The notes below the pieces were generated by a model. It saw nothing but the letters and a program-made list of their open reading frames with translations, did no database searches and was not told where the DNA came from. DNA of 64,000 bases from Paulownia fortunei (Eukaryota; Streptophyta; Magnoliopsida; Lamiales; Paulowniaceae). The stretch lies in NCBI GenBank assembly GCA_019321725.1, contig CM033114.1, positions 20,229,797-20,293,796 on the forward strand, read 5' to 3'. The stretch's first letter is position 1, and every line of letters starts with the position of its first letter. The position numbers and the translations under genes are program-made. Below, piece by piece: positions 37,660-48,600 of this stretch.

Positions 37660-38430
37660 CATGCTTACATTTACAAATTAAGCCTGATTGGCTATTTTGT
37701 CACTGTTGGTCCCATATGTACTTTAATGAATCCAACTCGTTGGATATCACTTGTCCAATGTGAAACTTTGACCTGATTTGAATCCACTTGAAAGGTGAGA
37801 TGAAAAAATTCAAGAATGAAATGATGCCAAGAAGACAAAAACATCCATTTCTTTCCCCAAGCTTTTCTTGATTTCTTTCTCAAATGATAGACCCGCTTCC
37901 TTCCGTAGGATTTGAAGAAAGATGAAAAAGAGGAGAAAAAGAAAAAAGACAATGTTAAGGAAAAAAAACATAAAAGATGGGTGGTGGTGGTTGTGATGCC
38001 AAAAAAGGAAAAAGAGAAAAAAAAAAAAAAGAGAGAGAGAGAAGAAAGGGAAGTAGTAGCAGCAATCAGCTGAAGGATGGAATGGAGGAAAGTACCTTAA
38101 CAGTGAATGACTGAGTGGAGAAGAGAAGAGTGAGAGGGGTGAAAAAGAGATATTCATAAGACGAAGACTGAGGCTGCGGCGACGGCGACTGGTGGAGAAA
38201 GGAGGAGGAGCTGCGGTAGGTGGAGAGAGGATGACGAGAAAGAAGAACCGGAAGAAGAAGAAAAAAGAAAGAAAAAAAAGGAAAAAATATATTATAAAAG
38301 GGATTTTAATCAAAATAATTTTAATCACACTATTCAATCCAACAAAATATACATGGGATTTGTTTGATAATTTAATTTATATTTTATATTTTATCAATTA
38401 TTTCATATCCTAGTTAATAAAATGAGGCCA
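37660..38430. mobile_element. Unclassified insertion of about 770 bp in copy B
   Basis: This sequence is absent at the equivalent place in copy A (about 35280), so it was inserted after the duplication. It has a long purine-rich block (about 37920-38040 and 38220-38290) but no clear terminal repeats, and its borders are approximate. The long minus-strand frame here (37810-38337) is Phe/Ser low-complexity sequence from the purine tract and is not a gene. Confidence 0.5.
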
Positions 38431-38489
38431 TGAGGTACTCAATGATCCCTCATTTTGTGGTAGCATGGTTGGTGCTATTTATAATCTCA

Positions 38490-39036
38490 ACATTATTTGT
38501 TAGGACATTAATTTTTGTTTCGAATGTTGTTAATTATTTTATAGTTGCACACGTCTAATCTTCAAGTTGCAAAACATTATTTTTTTCGTATTCAAAATTA
38601 GCACGTCTTGGATCTTCCCTTTCGGCTTCTTTGACTGAATTTGCAGTTGATTGTCTTAATGCCCATTGTTCTATATTCGGCTATGCCACCTTTATTCTAA
38701 TGATCTCTTGACCCGATAAAATTCAACAATTGTTTTTAGATTATTTTTTTAAAATAATTTATAAGATCTGAATATTTTATTTTAAAAAAAAATTATCAAA
38801 TATTTTAAGAGATTTTATAAGCTCATTCAACATATTATAGTGTGCCAATTCTTATGCGATTCAATGTTTTTTTTGGAGGATTTTTTTTTTTAATTTAGTA
38901 TGAGTATAGGTGAATTCTATTTATTTGACAGTTAAAATTGATTTTCATGTTTGTACAAAATATATAAAAATTGATGGTTCTTATGCCTTATTAAGAAAAA
39001 AGAACCATATATTGGAAGTTAATCTTGATATGGCTA
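38490..39036. other. AT-rich intergenic stretch
   Basis: Nothing recognised beyond simple A/T runs. Confidence 0.4.
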
Positions 39037-39051
39037 GAAAATTATCAATTT

Positions 39052-39269
39052 TTTATTATTTATTTTATACCTAGATTCTCAGAGAAGTTTAGGGCCCTAG
39101 ATTAATCGTGGGAGAGAATCGGTATTTCCCCTAATTCGGTCATTCAGTGGATGAGCAGTTTGCACCCGAGTCGAACATTCGTATCGGCTCCTGCCTCAAA
39201 GAAGGAATCGAACTCACAACTTATTACATTATTTCTCAAATGCTCACCACTGCGCCGTACCCGCGGGGC
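39052..39269 (-). mobile_element. tRNA-derived SINE, 218 bp
   Basis: On the minus strand the head reads CCCGCGGGTACGGCGCAGTGG, containing a pol III A-box (GGCGCAGTGGTGAGCA, 39256-39241). A B-box (GAGTTCGATTCC, 39215-39204) follows 30-40 bp later, the spacing of a tRNA-type promoter. The tail is A-rich (ATAAAATAAATAATAAAAAA). Flanking direct repeats GAAAATTATCAATTT (39037-39051) and GAAAACTGTCAATTT (39270-39284) match at 13 of 15 bases, a target duplication typical of LINE-driven insertion. Confidence 0.85.
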
Positions 39270-39284
39270 GAAAACTGTCAATTT

Positions 39285-40198
39285 TAATATGTTTTTAAGT
39301 GCATCTAAGCATGAAAACAAAGCATCACCAAATAGGTAGCACATAACGTATTGCTCAAATGATATTTTATTTTTTATTTCAATAAATACACATTAAGTGT
39401 ATATTGATAATATTATTTTATATATTTAATATATGTATCGATGATATTAAAAAAAAAAAAAACTCTATTTTAAATAGAGAATGAGAATTGCACATAGTAA
39501 AACCCTGTTCACTTTTGGTATGAGTATTCAGTGAAAGGTTTGTGGAGTTTGATTATTGGTATAACTGACTTTTCATACTTAGGTATTCCTAACTAGAAAA
39601 GTATCATTAGACATGGAATTTTGAGTGTCCATTATTGTAAGTAGAATTGAAATTGAAGACTAATAACAAATACTTAAATTTAATATTTTTTAATCTATTA
39701 GGACTACCTTCACCAAAGATTATTGAGATAGGTTTTTGACACAAATTACTGTACTCATCTTTTGTTTATTGGGTTACGTTGAATAATTAAGTCTATAAAT
39801 GCTTTTAATTTCCCTAGATGATGAGCTATATAATGTTTGGCACACATTATTATATTTCAAAATATTTTATTTTAACAGTCCATGTATTAATTTGAACTTG
39901 CAACTTTGTAAGTCAATTTTTTTTTCTCGATTCTAGCAGTCACAATCCAATAATTTTTATAATGCATTTGAACACAAATAAACAATTAATCTTAAATCAA
40001 GCCAAATGAAACTATAGATGTAAATTAGCATATTAGAAGTCTCTTTAAATAATTATTTTAAGAGCTACCAATAATGCCAAAACAAAAATAGTAATCCAAT
40101 TAAAAAAAATGGTTATCAAATTGGTGTGGTAGGCTAGAGATTTGAGTGGCTTTAGGGTTTGGATTGCGCATTGCTTAGTCCGTTGACCATGGAGTCTG
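39285..40198. other. AT-rich intergenic stretch
   Basis: No gene or classifiable repeat seen. Confidence 0.4.
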
Positions 40199-40279
40199 GC
40201 AAGGAGATTTACGTGGGGCTTGTACTGGTATTAGAGAATTTGCTTAGGGATGATAGGGATGATAGTTGAATGGAATTCG
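40199..40279 (+). other. Short reading frame of 26 codons, possible gene fragment
   Basis: An ATG in a strong context (GACCATGG) opens a 26-codon frame (MESGKEIYVGLVLVLENLLR...). Local base composition is GC-richer than the surrounding AT-rich DNA, and a TAGGGTTTGG motif lies 45 bp upstream. I recognise no family. It could be a captured first exon or chance; downstream sequence changes at once to dispersed-repeat type. Confidence 0.25.
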
Positions 40280-40789
40280 AGTTGGGTTTGATAAGACACA
40301 AGACTTGTTTATTATTTTAAATTTTGAGTTTGAGACACACGTTATCGTGAATTCAAAAAGCTCGTTTTGTTTTATTGATGAGACGATTAAGATTAATTGT
40401 AGGATGTGTAACATTTACTTGCCTATTTTGCTTGGATTAAAGAATCTCACATCCATGGATAGCCTTTATTTATGGATTAAGTATCGGGCCGATGGTGTAA
40501 AACACTTGATAGCAATTGATTCTAGAGTCTACCAAGCTCAATTAATAAAGCAAAATGAATAATTAGACCTATTAAACTCGTTAGAAATATTTTATTTTTT
40601 TTAAAAAGACAACAACTAAAACTTTTTAAGAGTTAACTTTATAACTAATAAAGCTATGATAAATTATTATACATGTCAAAATAATAGCTGCTACATGTTT
40701 CATTTCGATAGATTTGTAATCTTAAGTATATTTTCAATTTATACGTATATTGAGAGTGCAACATTTTAATATTTTGTTGTTGTGTTCAT

Positions 40790-41003
40790 TTATGTAATAT
40801 ATGGGAGTGTATATGTGATATACATGTATTTAATCTCATATATATATGAATGCATATATGTTTATATTGCATAATATATATAATACAAAGTACATATGGA
40901 TACTTAACATTTATATTTGTATTTATAGATCCAAACCTGCTCCATGCACATGGGTTTAAGATGGATAATTTTTTTTGTATTTTTTTATCTAAGTTTTATT
41001 CAT

Positions 41004-41041
<38 letters not shown>

Positions 41042-41601
41042 GTATTTCTATGTAAATATTTATAAATCAATTAAAATAAATTAGAAATTAAGTACAATGA
41101 TACATATATGCATTTAAATTTGTATATACATATACATATACATATATATAATATAAATATATATTTATAGAAATTTATATCTGAACATTTATACAAATAT
41201 ATACGTGTTAAGTTTACTTATATATATATATTCATATAATTTACTTAAAATAAATTAGAACTTATATATATATATATGGATTTATATATATAAATTGATA
41301 AAAATATATCTATATAATTTATAAGTATATACATTATATAAATATATTTATAATGTATATATTTTATATAAGTTTTATATGTATATATTTATATATATAT
41401 GAGTTAAGTATATTTTATATAAGTTTTATATGTATATATTTAAATATTTATTTATATATGTGTTAAGTATATTTTATATGTATATATTTAAATATTTATT
41501 CATATATATGTAAATTTATATAATTTATTTATAATAAATTAGAAATGAAGCACATTACATATAATTATTTGTATATATAAATGTATATACATATGAGTTT
41601 A

Positions 41602-41645
<44 letters not shown>

Positions 41646-42110
41646 TCATATGTTTCTTTTCATGGATACAAATACATGGATGAATATATATACATGTATA
41701 CAAAAATATATTTAGATAGCTATATAAAGTTATGCATTTACACATATATAAATATATATTTTTATACTTATATGTATAAGTATAGATTCACATGTTCATA
41801 TATAGTTATGTATATGAATATTCATTTATTATGTATGTAATAAATAAATAAATAAATATATATATATATATATATATATGTATGCAGCAAATATATACAT
41901 ATATATATAAATATATTACAGATTTATATATATTTCTATATATATAACACATGTAATTTATAAACAAGTTATTTAAGATAAAGTATAATTATATATACTT
42001 ATATTCATATATATATAAATACATATATAAAAGTTTTACTTACATATATTGTATATTAATAAATGTACTGAATTTATATTTATTTTAAACTTATTATTAA
42101 ATTGATTACT
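40790..42110. repeat. (TA)n-rich low-complexity stretch
   Basis: About 1.3 kb dominated by TATA/CATATA words, with pure (TA)n or (AT)n tracts at about 41006-41038, 41607-41642 and 41856-41880 and a TAAA tract at 41840-41856. Longer higher-order repeats such as TATTTTATATAAGTTTTATATG appear at 41351 and 41410, so part of it grew by local duplication. No coding signal. Confidence 0.8.
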
Positions 42111-42391
42111 TATTTAGCTAGATTAATTTTTATAGTACTATTATATTTATTAGTGTAGTTAATATTTTTATAGATAGTACCTAAAAATAATTTAGTTTAA
42201 TTTAATGGATCAAACTTGATAAAATAAATTGCTATTTTAAATTTGGAGTACAACTTGATATTGGATTAGAGTTTTTTCATATGTGGAAGGGATAATTTTG
42301 TTAGGCATAAATTAATATAGACCTGAATCTTTTATTTGAATTACACATCATAATTTTTAAGTGTGATCCATAATATCTATTAATTTTTTAT

Positions 42392-42417
42392 TGGGCCACT
42401 CTTTTTCTATAGGCCCA
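42392..42417 (+). promoter_or_regulatory. Site II-type motifs (TGGGCC / GGCCCA) in URB1 promoter
   Basis: TGGGCC at 42392-42397 and its inverted form GGCCCA at 42412-42417, about 220-245 bp before the ATG. Site II elements (TGGGCY) are known TCP-factor binding motifs in promoters of plant ribosomal protein and ribosome-biogenesis genes. Confidence 0.6.
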
Positions 42418-42526
42418 ATCAATTTCACATAAAACCAATCAATTTCAAATAAATAACCAATTTAACGTATATTGGGTTTATGAGACTATATTTTAGTTCT
42501 TTACTTCTACTCGTCTGTTAAGGGTA

Positions 42527-42561
42527 TAGGGTTTATGAGACTCTGTATTGGTATAGGGTTT
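42527..42561 (+). promoter_or_regulatory. Two telo-boxes (TAGGGTTT) in URB1 promoter/leader
   Basis: TAGGGTTT at 42527-42534 and 42554-42561, the complement of AAACCCTA. They lie in a short tandem repeat of GGGTTTATGA.ACTCT units. Telo-boxes near the transcription start, together with site II motifs, are characteristic of plant translation and ribosome-assembly genes, which fits the product. Confidence 0.65.
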
Positions 42562-42635
42562 ATGACTCTCTGTATTTAAGGGCAGTGGTTTATGTGTTTT
42601 AGTTCTATTGATGCTGTTTTGAAATTTGAGTCCTA

Positions 42636-45600
42636 ATGGAAGAAAAGGAAGAGCAAATACTCCCAAAATTCACTCTCAAAATCAACCACGAAGCCAAGCT
42701 CAAAGAGCTCCTCCGTAACCTGACCTCGGTTGAATCACAGCTATGTTCGGAGGCCTCAAAAGAGTTTATAAAATTTCTCAAATCCGATTTGGGCTCTGAG
42801 TTTCTACATACATATTTTCAGACATCCTCCCAACTGATTGAAATTTCACAAGCTTGGGAATTTCGCAAAGGTAAACCCGGGTTTTTGCATATTTTGAATT
42901 TAGTTGCTGCGATTCTGAAGCATTATGTGGTTGGCGATGGTGGTGCTGATATTGGTCGGGGATTGGATAAGTTTGCGTGGATGCTGATTAAGGAGAAGAT
43001 TGGGGATTTATATAAGGAGTTGAATAGTAAAGAGGCCAAGCGGCAGAATGCTGTGCTTTTGTTGCTGGCCTCTATTGTCAGGCGTAATTCTCAGTTGGCC
43101 TGGGAAGTCGCAAAGGTTTTTGACTTCAAGCTTGAGGGTTTTCCTAAGCTGGCGGAAGTGAGATTGAGGGCGAGGAAATTTGTAGAGGGAAGAAGGAAGA
43201 GTTACTCAACGCGGAAATCATTTGTGGGTTTTGCCATGTCATTTTTGGAGGTCGGGAATCCAAGGTTGTTGAGGGGTGTTTTGCAACAGAAGGAGATGTA
43301 TTCAGGGGTGTTGAGGGGGCTGGGTAATGATGATGAGGAGACTGTGGTCTATGTTCTGTCAATTTTGCGTGATAGGGTGCTTGTTCCAGAGTCCCTCGTG
43401 CCTCCGGGGCTTAGGAGTGTGTTGTTTGGGAGTGTTACTTTGGAGCAGTTGGTTAGCATTTCAGGGAGGGATGATTATGGAGATGCAGCAGAGTTGGCAC
43501 ACAATGTGTTGGTTATGGTGTGTACTAACCCTGTAAATGGGTTGATGCCGGATTTGGATAGGCAGCCAAGTCCTCTCCGTGGGAATATGAAGCGTCTTTT
43601 AGGTTTAATGAAGAAATTAAAGGCAACAGAAGTTGAATACCATAAGGGCCTGCTTCTGACAATTGTGAAAGGACGTCCTTCATTTGGTTCTGCATATTTG
43701 GATGAGTTCCCTTACAGCGTTGAAGATCTTGCATCAGATAACTGGTTAGAGTTTTTAAGCACTGTTTTGTTATATTTATGTGATTCATTATGCCATTATG
43801 CTGATATCCACATGACACACAATTGAACATGTGTGTGTGTACATATATATATACACCTGATCCTTCGTCTGTGCTTGTCTTAGTATACAATCATGTGGAG
43901 TGACTGAATTGCTTGCAGGTTTGCTGCTATTTCTTTGGCTGCAGATGTAGTTTCCTCAGTCCGTGATGGGCTTTCATTTGGCTTTCTTGATAAACCACCT
44001 GCATATGACAGTCAACATGTGCAAAGTATTTTAAAATGCATAGGACCACGCCCTTTCACCAGATTAGTTATTAACAAAGGGTTACTTCATTCTGATTCTC
44101 TTGTGAAACATGGAACATTGAAGCTTGTAGTGGAGGCGTTAAAGTTATTGGATTCTTTGGTGAAAACTTTGGACAGTTCTTCTCATTCAAACAATCAAAT
44201 GATGCATAGCTGGGAGGCTTTAAAGGTAGAGATTCAGAATGGAGTCCGGATGTCGCTTCCTGATCCCCAAGTTTTGCTGGCTTTACTTTCTCCTCTAAAT
44301 AGCCACTTCAAGTCTCTTGAGGCTAATACAAAAAGGAAGGCTGAAACAGAAATTACGTCAGAAAATTATGTGAATGTTAGTAAGAGGTTGAAAAGTTCTG
44401 CTGCAAGTGAAGACTTGGATATTCTTATAAGTGGGGTTAATTCCTCTGAGGTAGATTTGTCTGGGGATGGTGGAGTTGCAAATTCAGGCGGCGAGCAACA
44501 ATCAGAGAATGGAGCTGATATCCTGAAATGCATTAGAGATCTGTGGGGTTTACGTCAATGCTCCATGACGCATATGGATCTAAAAGATGGGGATACATAT
44601 TTTTACTCCAAGATACTTGACTCTCTTAAAATCTATTATGTAAGTTGTGACATCTAAATTTTTATGGTAGACTGTAACTGTTGAGATATCTAGGAAAGTA
44701 ATTGATGTAAAGAAAGTCGAGTATCTTAGAGTAAAAGATGAATCTAATAGATGGGGATACATATTTTTACTCCAAGATACTGGACTCTCTTAAAATCTTT
44801 TAGGTAAGGTGTGACATTTATTTTTATTTTGAGTTTTTTACTGAGTTGGATCTAAAAGATTGGGAATACATATCTTTACTCGAAGATACTTGACTTAAAA
44901 CCTATTATGTGAGTCATGAATATACGTTTTTATGGTAGACTATAACTGTTAAGATATCTAGGAAAGTAATTGATTTTCCTGAGTTTAGATTAGTTTTTCA
45001 ACTTGTAAACATATTTTCGGAAAAGATGACTCTTGATGAATATTGAAACCCCATAAACATCTTGGTATATGATTTCATAGTTGTTTTGGTTTTGTGGATC
45101 TGAATCTAATGTTACTTAAGAGTTAATCGATAGTCAAGGATTTAATTTACAGAACTATCTGAATTGGAAGCATGCATTGCACAGTCCTGCTTTATACTTC
45201 TTGAGCTGGTCCCAGCTGTAATAGTAAGAGTTTGGATGGTTATTTTGATTTCTTTTATTGGTACTGACTGATGTTAGTGCGTAAATTGCCTTTACAATTG
45301 CTTCTCTTTTAGCATGTTGATATAAATTCTGCTTCCATGTTAACTTACAAATTAACACCTCAAATTTCCTTGAAATCAGTCAAGTACTAGATATTCCTTG
45401 AGGTATTTATGTGGCTTTACCTGCTTTTCCCTCTTTCTTTATTTTTTCTTTTCACTTTTATTCTCTCATGGGTCTTCTATCAAACAGGCTGTTGATAATT
45501 TGCCTGTTGGATAGATTTTTAGGAGATTTGTATGCACAATACCTTTAAGAAGAATTAGGTGCAGGTTAAGGTAGGTTCTATAACGAATAAAGAGGACATA

Positions 45601-48600
45601 TGTTTAGTGAGCTATCTACAGTAATGCAAATATTTTTCTTTGCACCTCTCTCTCTCTCTTACTTTCTCCTTTTCTTTTCTGAATTTTTTGTGTTAGTGTG
45701 CATATTTGTTATTGATGAACGAGGAGGAAATTTTGGATTCTTATTTATTCGATGTCCTTCCACTCCCTACACATAATTCTTCTTAAAGTTTGATTTCCTA
45801 GTCAAATGGCCATGCTTATAACTCACTGGAGAGTTCTATACTGTCTTGCAGCGGACCATGCCTATGGCCATTGAAGGATTATTTGATTTGTTTAAACTTC
45901 TACCAAATAATCCTCTAGCATTACCAACAATTCTGCAGCAGTCTCTAGTAAAACTGCTTAATGAACATGTCAGTCAGTTTTCTAAAGATGTGACCCCTAT
46001 CAGATCCCCGCCACAAATGTACAAGCACCTGCATCCATTTATCATCTTGTTAATGGGCTCACCAATCAGACACATTAAGGAACAAGCTTATGCCTTAGCA
46101 AAGTCAGCCATGTTAAGCACTGGAGCATTTGACAATAACCCAAAGGAAATTTGTGCATGGTTCTTTTTTATACCTGGCCATAGCGGTGATCATGTTTATC
46201 TTGAAGACCTGGGATTTGAAATCTTCCAAAAGTTGTCATCAGTTATTGTTTCTTTTCTATGCGATGCTGTTTCCACGACTGGAAATAACTTATACAAGTA
46301 TATGGAATTCTTGAAGCATTACATCTATGATTCAGAAGGTGGTAAAGGTAATTGATATAATGTCCAATCTCCCTGTTCCATTTACATCCTTTTTCATCAA
46401 TTATTCGTGTTCAAAATTTCTGCAGTTGCATGCTTTTTACTCTCCTTCATATATAATGGTGAGTAACTACCAGTTACTGATGTCATTTTGTGTTTTATTA
46501 CTTTTCACCATGCAGCGTTGCCTCATAAATTTGGTTAACAAAGTGCCAATGTTGGCAGCTTGCTTATTATTGTTCGCATCAAAACAACAAAAGCTAATTT
46601 TGTACTTGCAATAATATGTGCTTGTTTATTTACAAACGTTTCCACCTTGTCTACAGCAACACCTCTATGTACATACTGTATTCCTAGCTGATTTTGGGAT
46701 TGCTGTTTGTGTTTTGCTTAGTTAGCTTATTTTTTCTGATAATTCACATTTGATTCGATGACAAACTCTGTAGTTGCTGTGCATGTAAACCTAATAATTA
46801 TGTTTTTCTCCCACCACAACTAACAAGAAACAGTGCAATCAACTGTGTCAGGATTGGAATTGCACGCGTCCAAGAACAATGATTGTTTTTAATCAGCGCC
46901 CCCTTTTGGTTGAAGAGTATTGCAGGAATCGTTGTTTGAAACAACCTGATCTATATCTTTTTATGATCTAGTGCTTAACATCTTCAGTGTGCGGATTGAC
47001 ATTTTGTTTTGACGTATGATTAGTTTTCTGAATTGTACTTTTCATGAAAATAATAGGGGAATGAAATATGACATTAATGATTATAAATGGTCTTGGATCT
47101 AAATCCATGAATTACTAGCGGTGGAACTAATTGGAGGTGGTCATGGTTTACAATTTAGGGGTTCATTTGGTGGGTTTTTGGGATGGAAGCTTTGGAAGGA
47201 GTTCAGCTGCAAGGGGCTCGGTTGAGGGGTTTTGGGGTTGGGTGGGTGGTGGTGGTGGTGGTGGCTAGGGATGGAGTTCAGCTGTAACTGAATAATTATG
47301 CTTTCATTTTCTCCCTTGATTTTGAGTCAACTCTTTAATGATTATAAATCGTAAAAGTTTGAAAATTTATCAGGTGTCAATTATTAGGTTTCACATATTT
47401 CCTGCAGACAAATAATTATTTATAAAATATATTATGACTAACATATTACCCCCTTGAAAAGCCTATGTGCAAAGTAACTTTTGGACTCTTTCATTTGATT
47501 TCCTTTGTGTTTATACTTCTGTTTCACATTTACAGTATTTCGTTCCATAATGTCTGAAGAAGTATCTTTACATATCACCTTTATAATCTTGCTCCTTCAG
47601 GAAAAGAAAAAGAAAGGTATAAACATGATATGGAAAAAAAATAAAAGATCAACACAATTGTACCATATTTTATTCATCGATCCTTCAGTTAGTTGAATAA
47701 GAAATGGAAACAAAAACACAACTGTTTCAAGTTTAGAATTTAGTATCATTCTTAATTCAAAGATGCATAGCCTTCAGTGGGGGAAGTCGTGCTATTCCTT
47801 ATAAGTTGTGGATGGGAATATGCCACATGTTGTGCTGTTGAAGTGTTAAGATTAACAGCTTCTCTCTTTTCCTTTCTTTCATTGTTGGGGACATTCAGTG
47901 TGATAATTGGAAAGGGTTTTAGGTTTAACTTACTACGGTGAAGTGGGGTTCTGTCTTGGTGGTGATGTATTTTTTTGACAAGTAAAAGTACAGCCTTTTC
48001 CATTATATTTGCTATAAAATTTGTGCGTAGGTTTTTTGCATATTTTGAAAGATAGGTGTCTCCCTGATTCGAAATTGAGTTGCAACCAAATTTAATATTT
48101 ATAGTTGCTGCATAGATCACCTCACTCTACTGATGCTTAACACAGTGATATATTAGTTGAAGCATTATTTGATTCGCGAAGAAAATCTATTGTGTGAAAA
48201 ATCCTGAAGACAACTTTCCTGGCTAGTGTTTTCTTGTTGCTTTATAACGTTACTCGCACTGATGCCCCTTTTGTACAATAGTATTTAATTTGCATCTTAT
48301 TTGTCTCCTGATATTTCTAACAGATCTATCTCCTGAAGTAAGCCCTTTCATTATATGTGTCTTGGAGAAGTGTCTACGGTTGCTCAGCTCTGAGTCTGGA
48401 TCCTTCACTATACCTCAGAAGTCATTGATATCACTGTATGTTTGCAACACAATCAAATATCTATTGGATACGCAGGTAGAATGGCATTCTTACTTAATTA
48501 GTCGTGCTATGTATAATTTTTCTTCTGTCTTCTTTCTCAACATCATTAAACTTTGCTAGGTGAATGCTGGAACATTATCATTTCTAATTGATCGTGTATT

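Larger units (their letters stand above)
35497..38490. repeat. Tandem segmental duplication, copy B, split by two insertions
   Basis: Homologous to copy A but three times as long, because of a CACTA-like element (36033-37129) and a second insert (about 37660-38430). The remaining pieces (35497-36032, 37130-37655, 38430-38490) line up with copy A in order. Confidence 0.8.

Noticed and set aside
37810..38337. 175-codon minus-strand frame rich in Phe, Ser and Leu
   Set aside because: It is the translation of a purine-rich tract inside a recent insertion; low complexity, no family motif, no homologous segment in copy A.
39144..39344. Overlapping 60-66 codon frames on both strands
   Set aside because: Both lie on a tRNA-derived SINE with pol III boxes and target duplications; they are chance frames.
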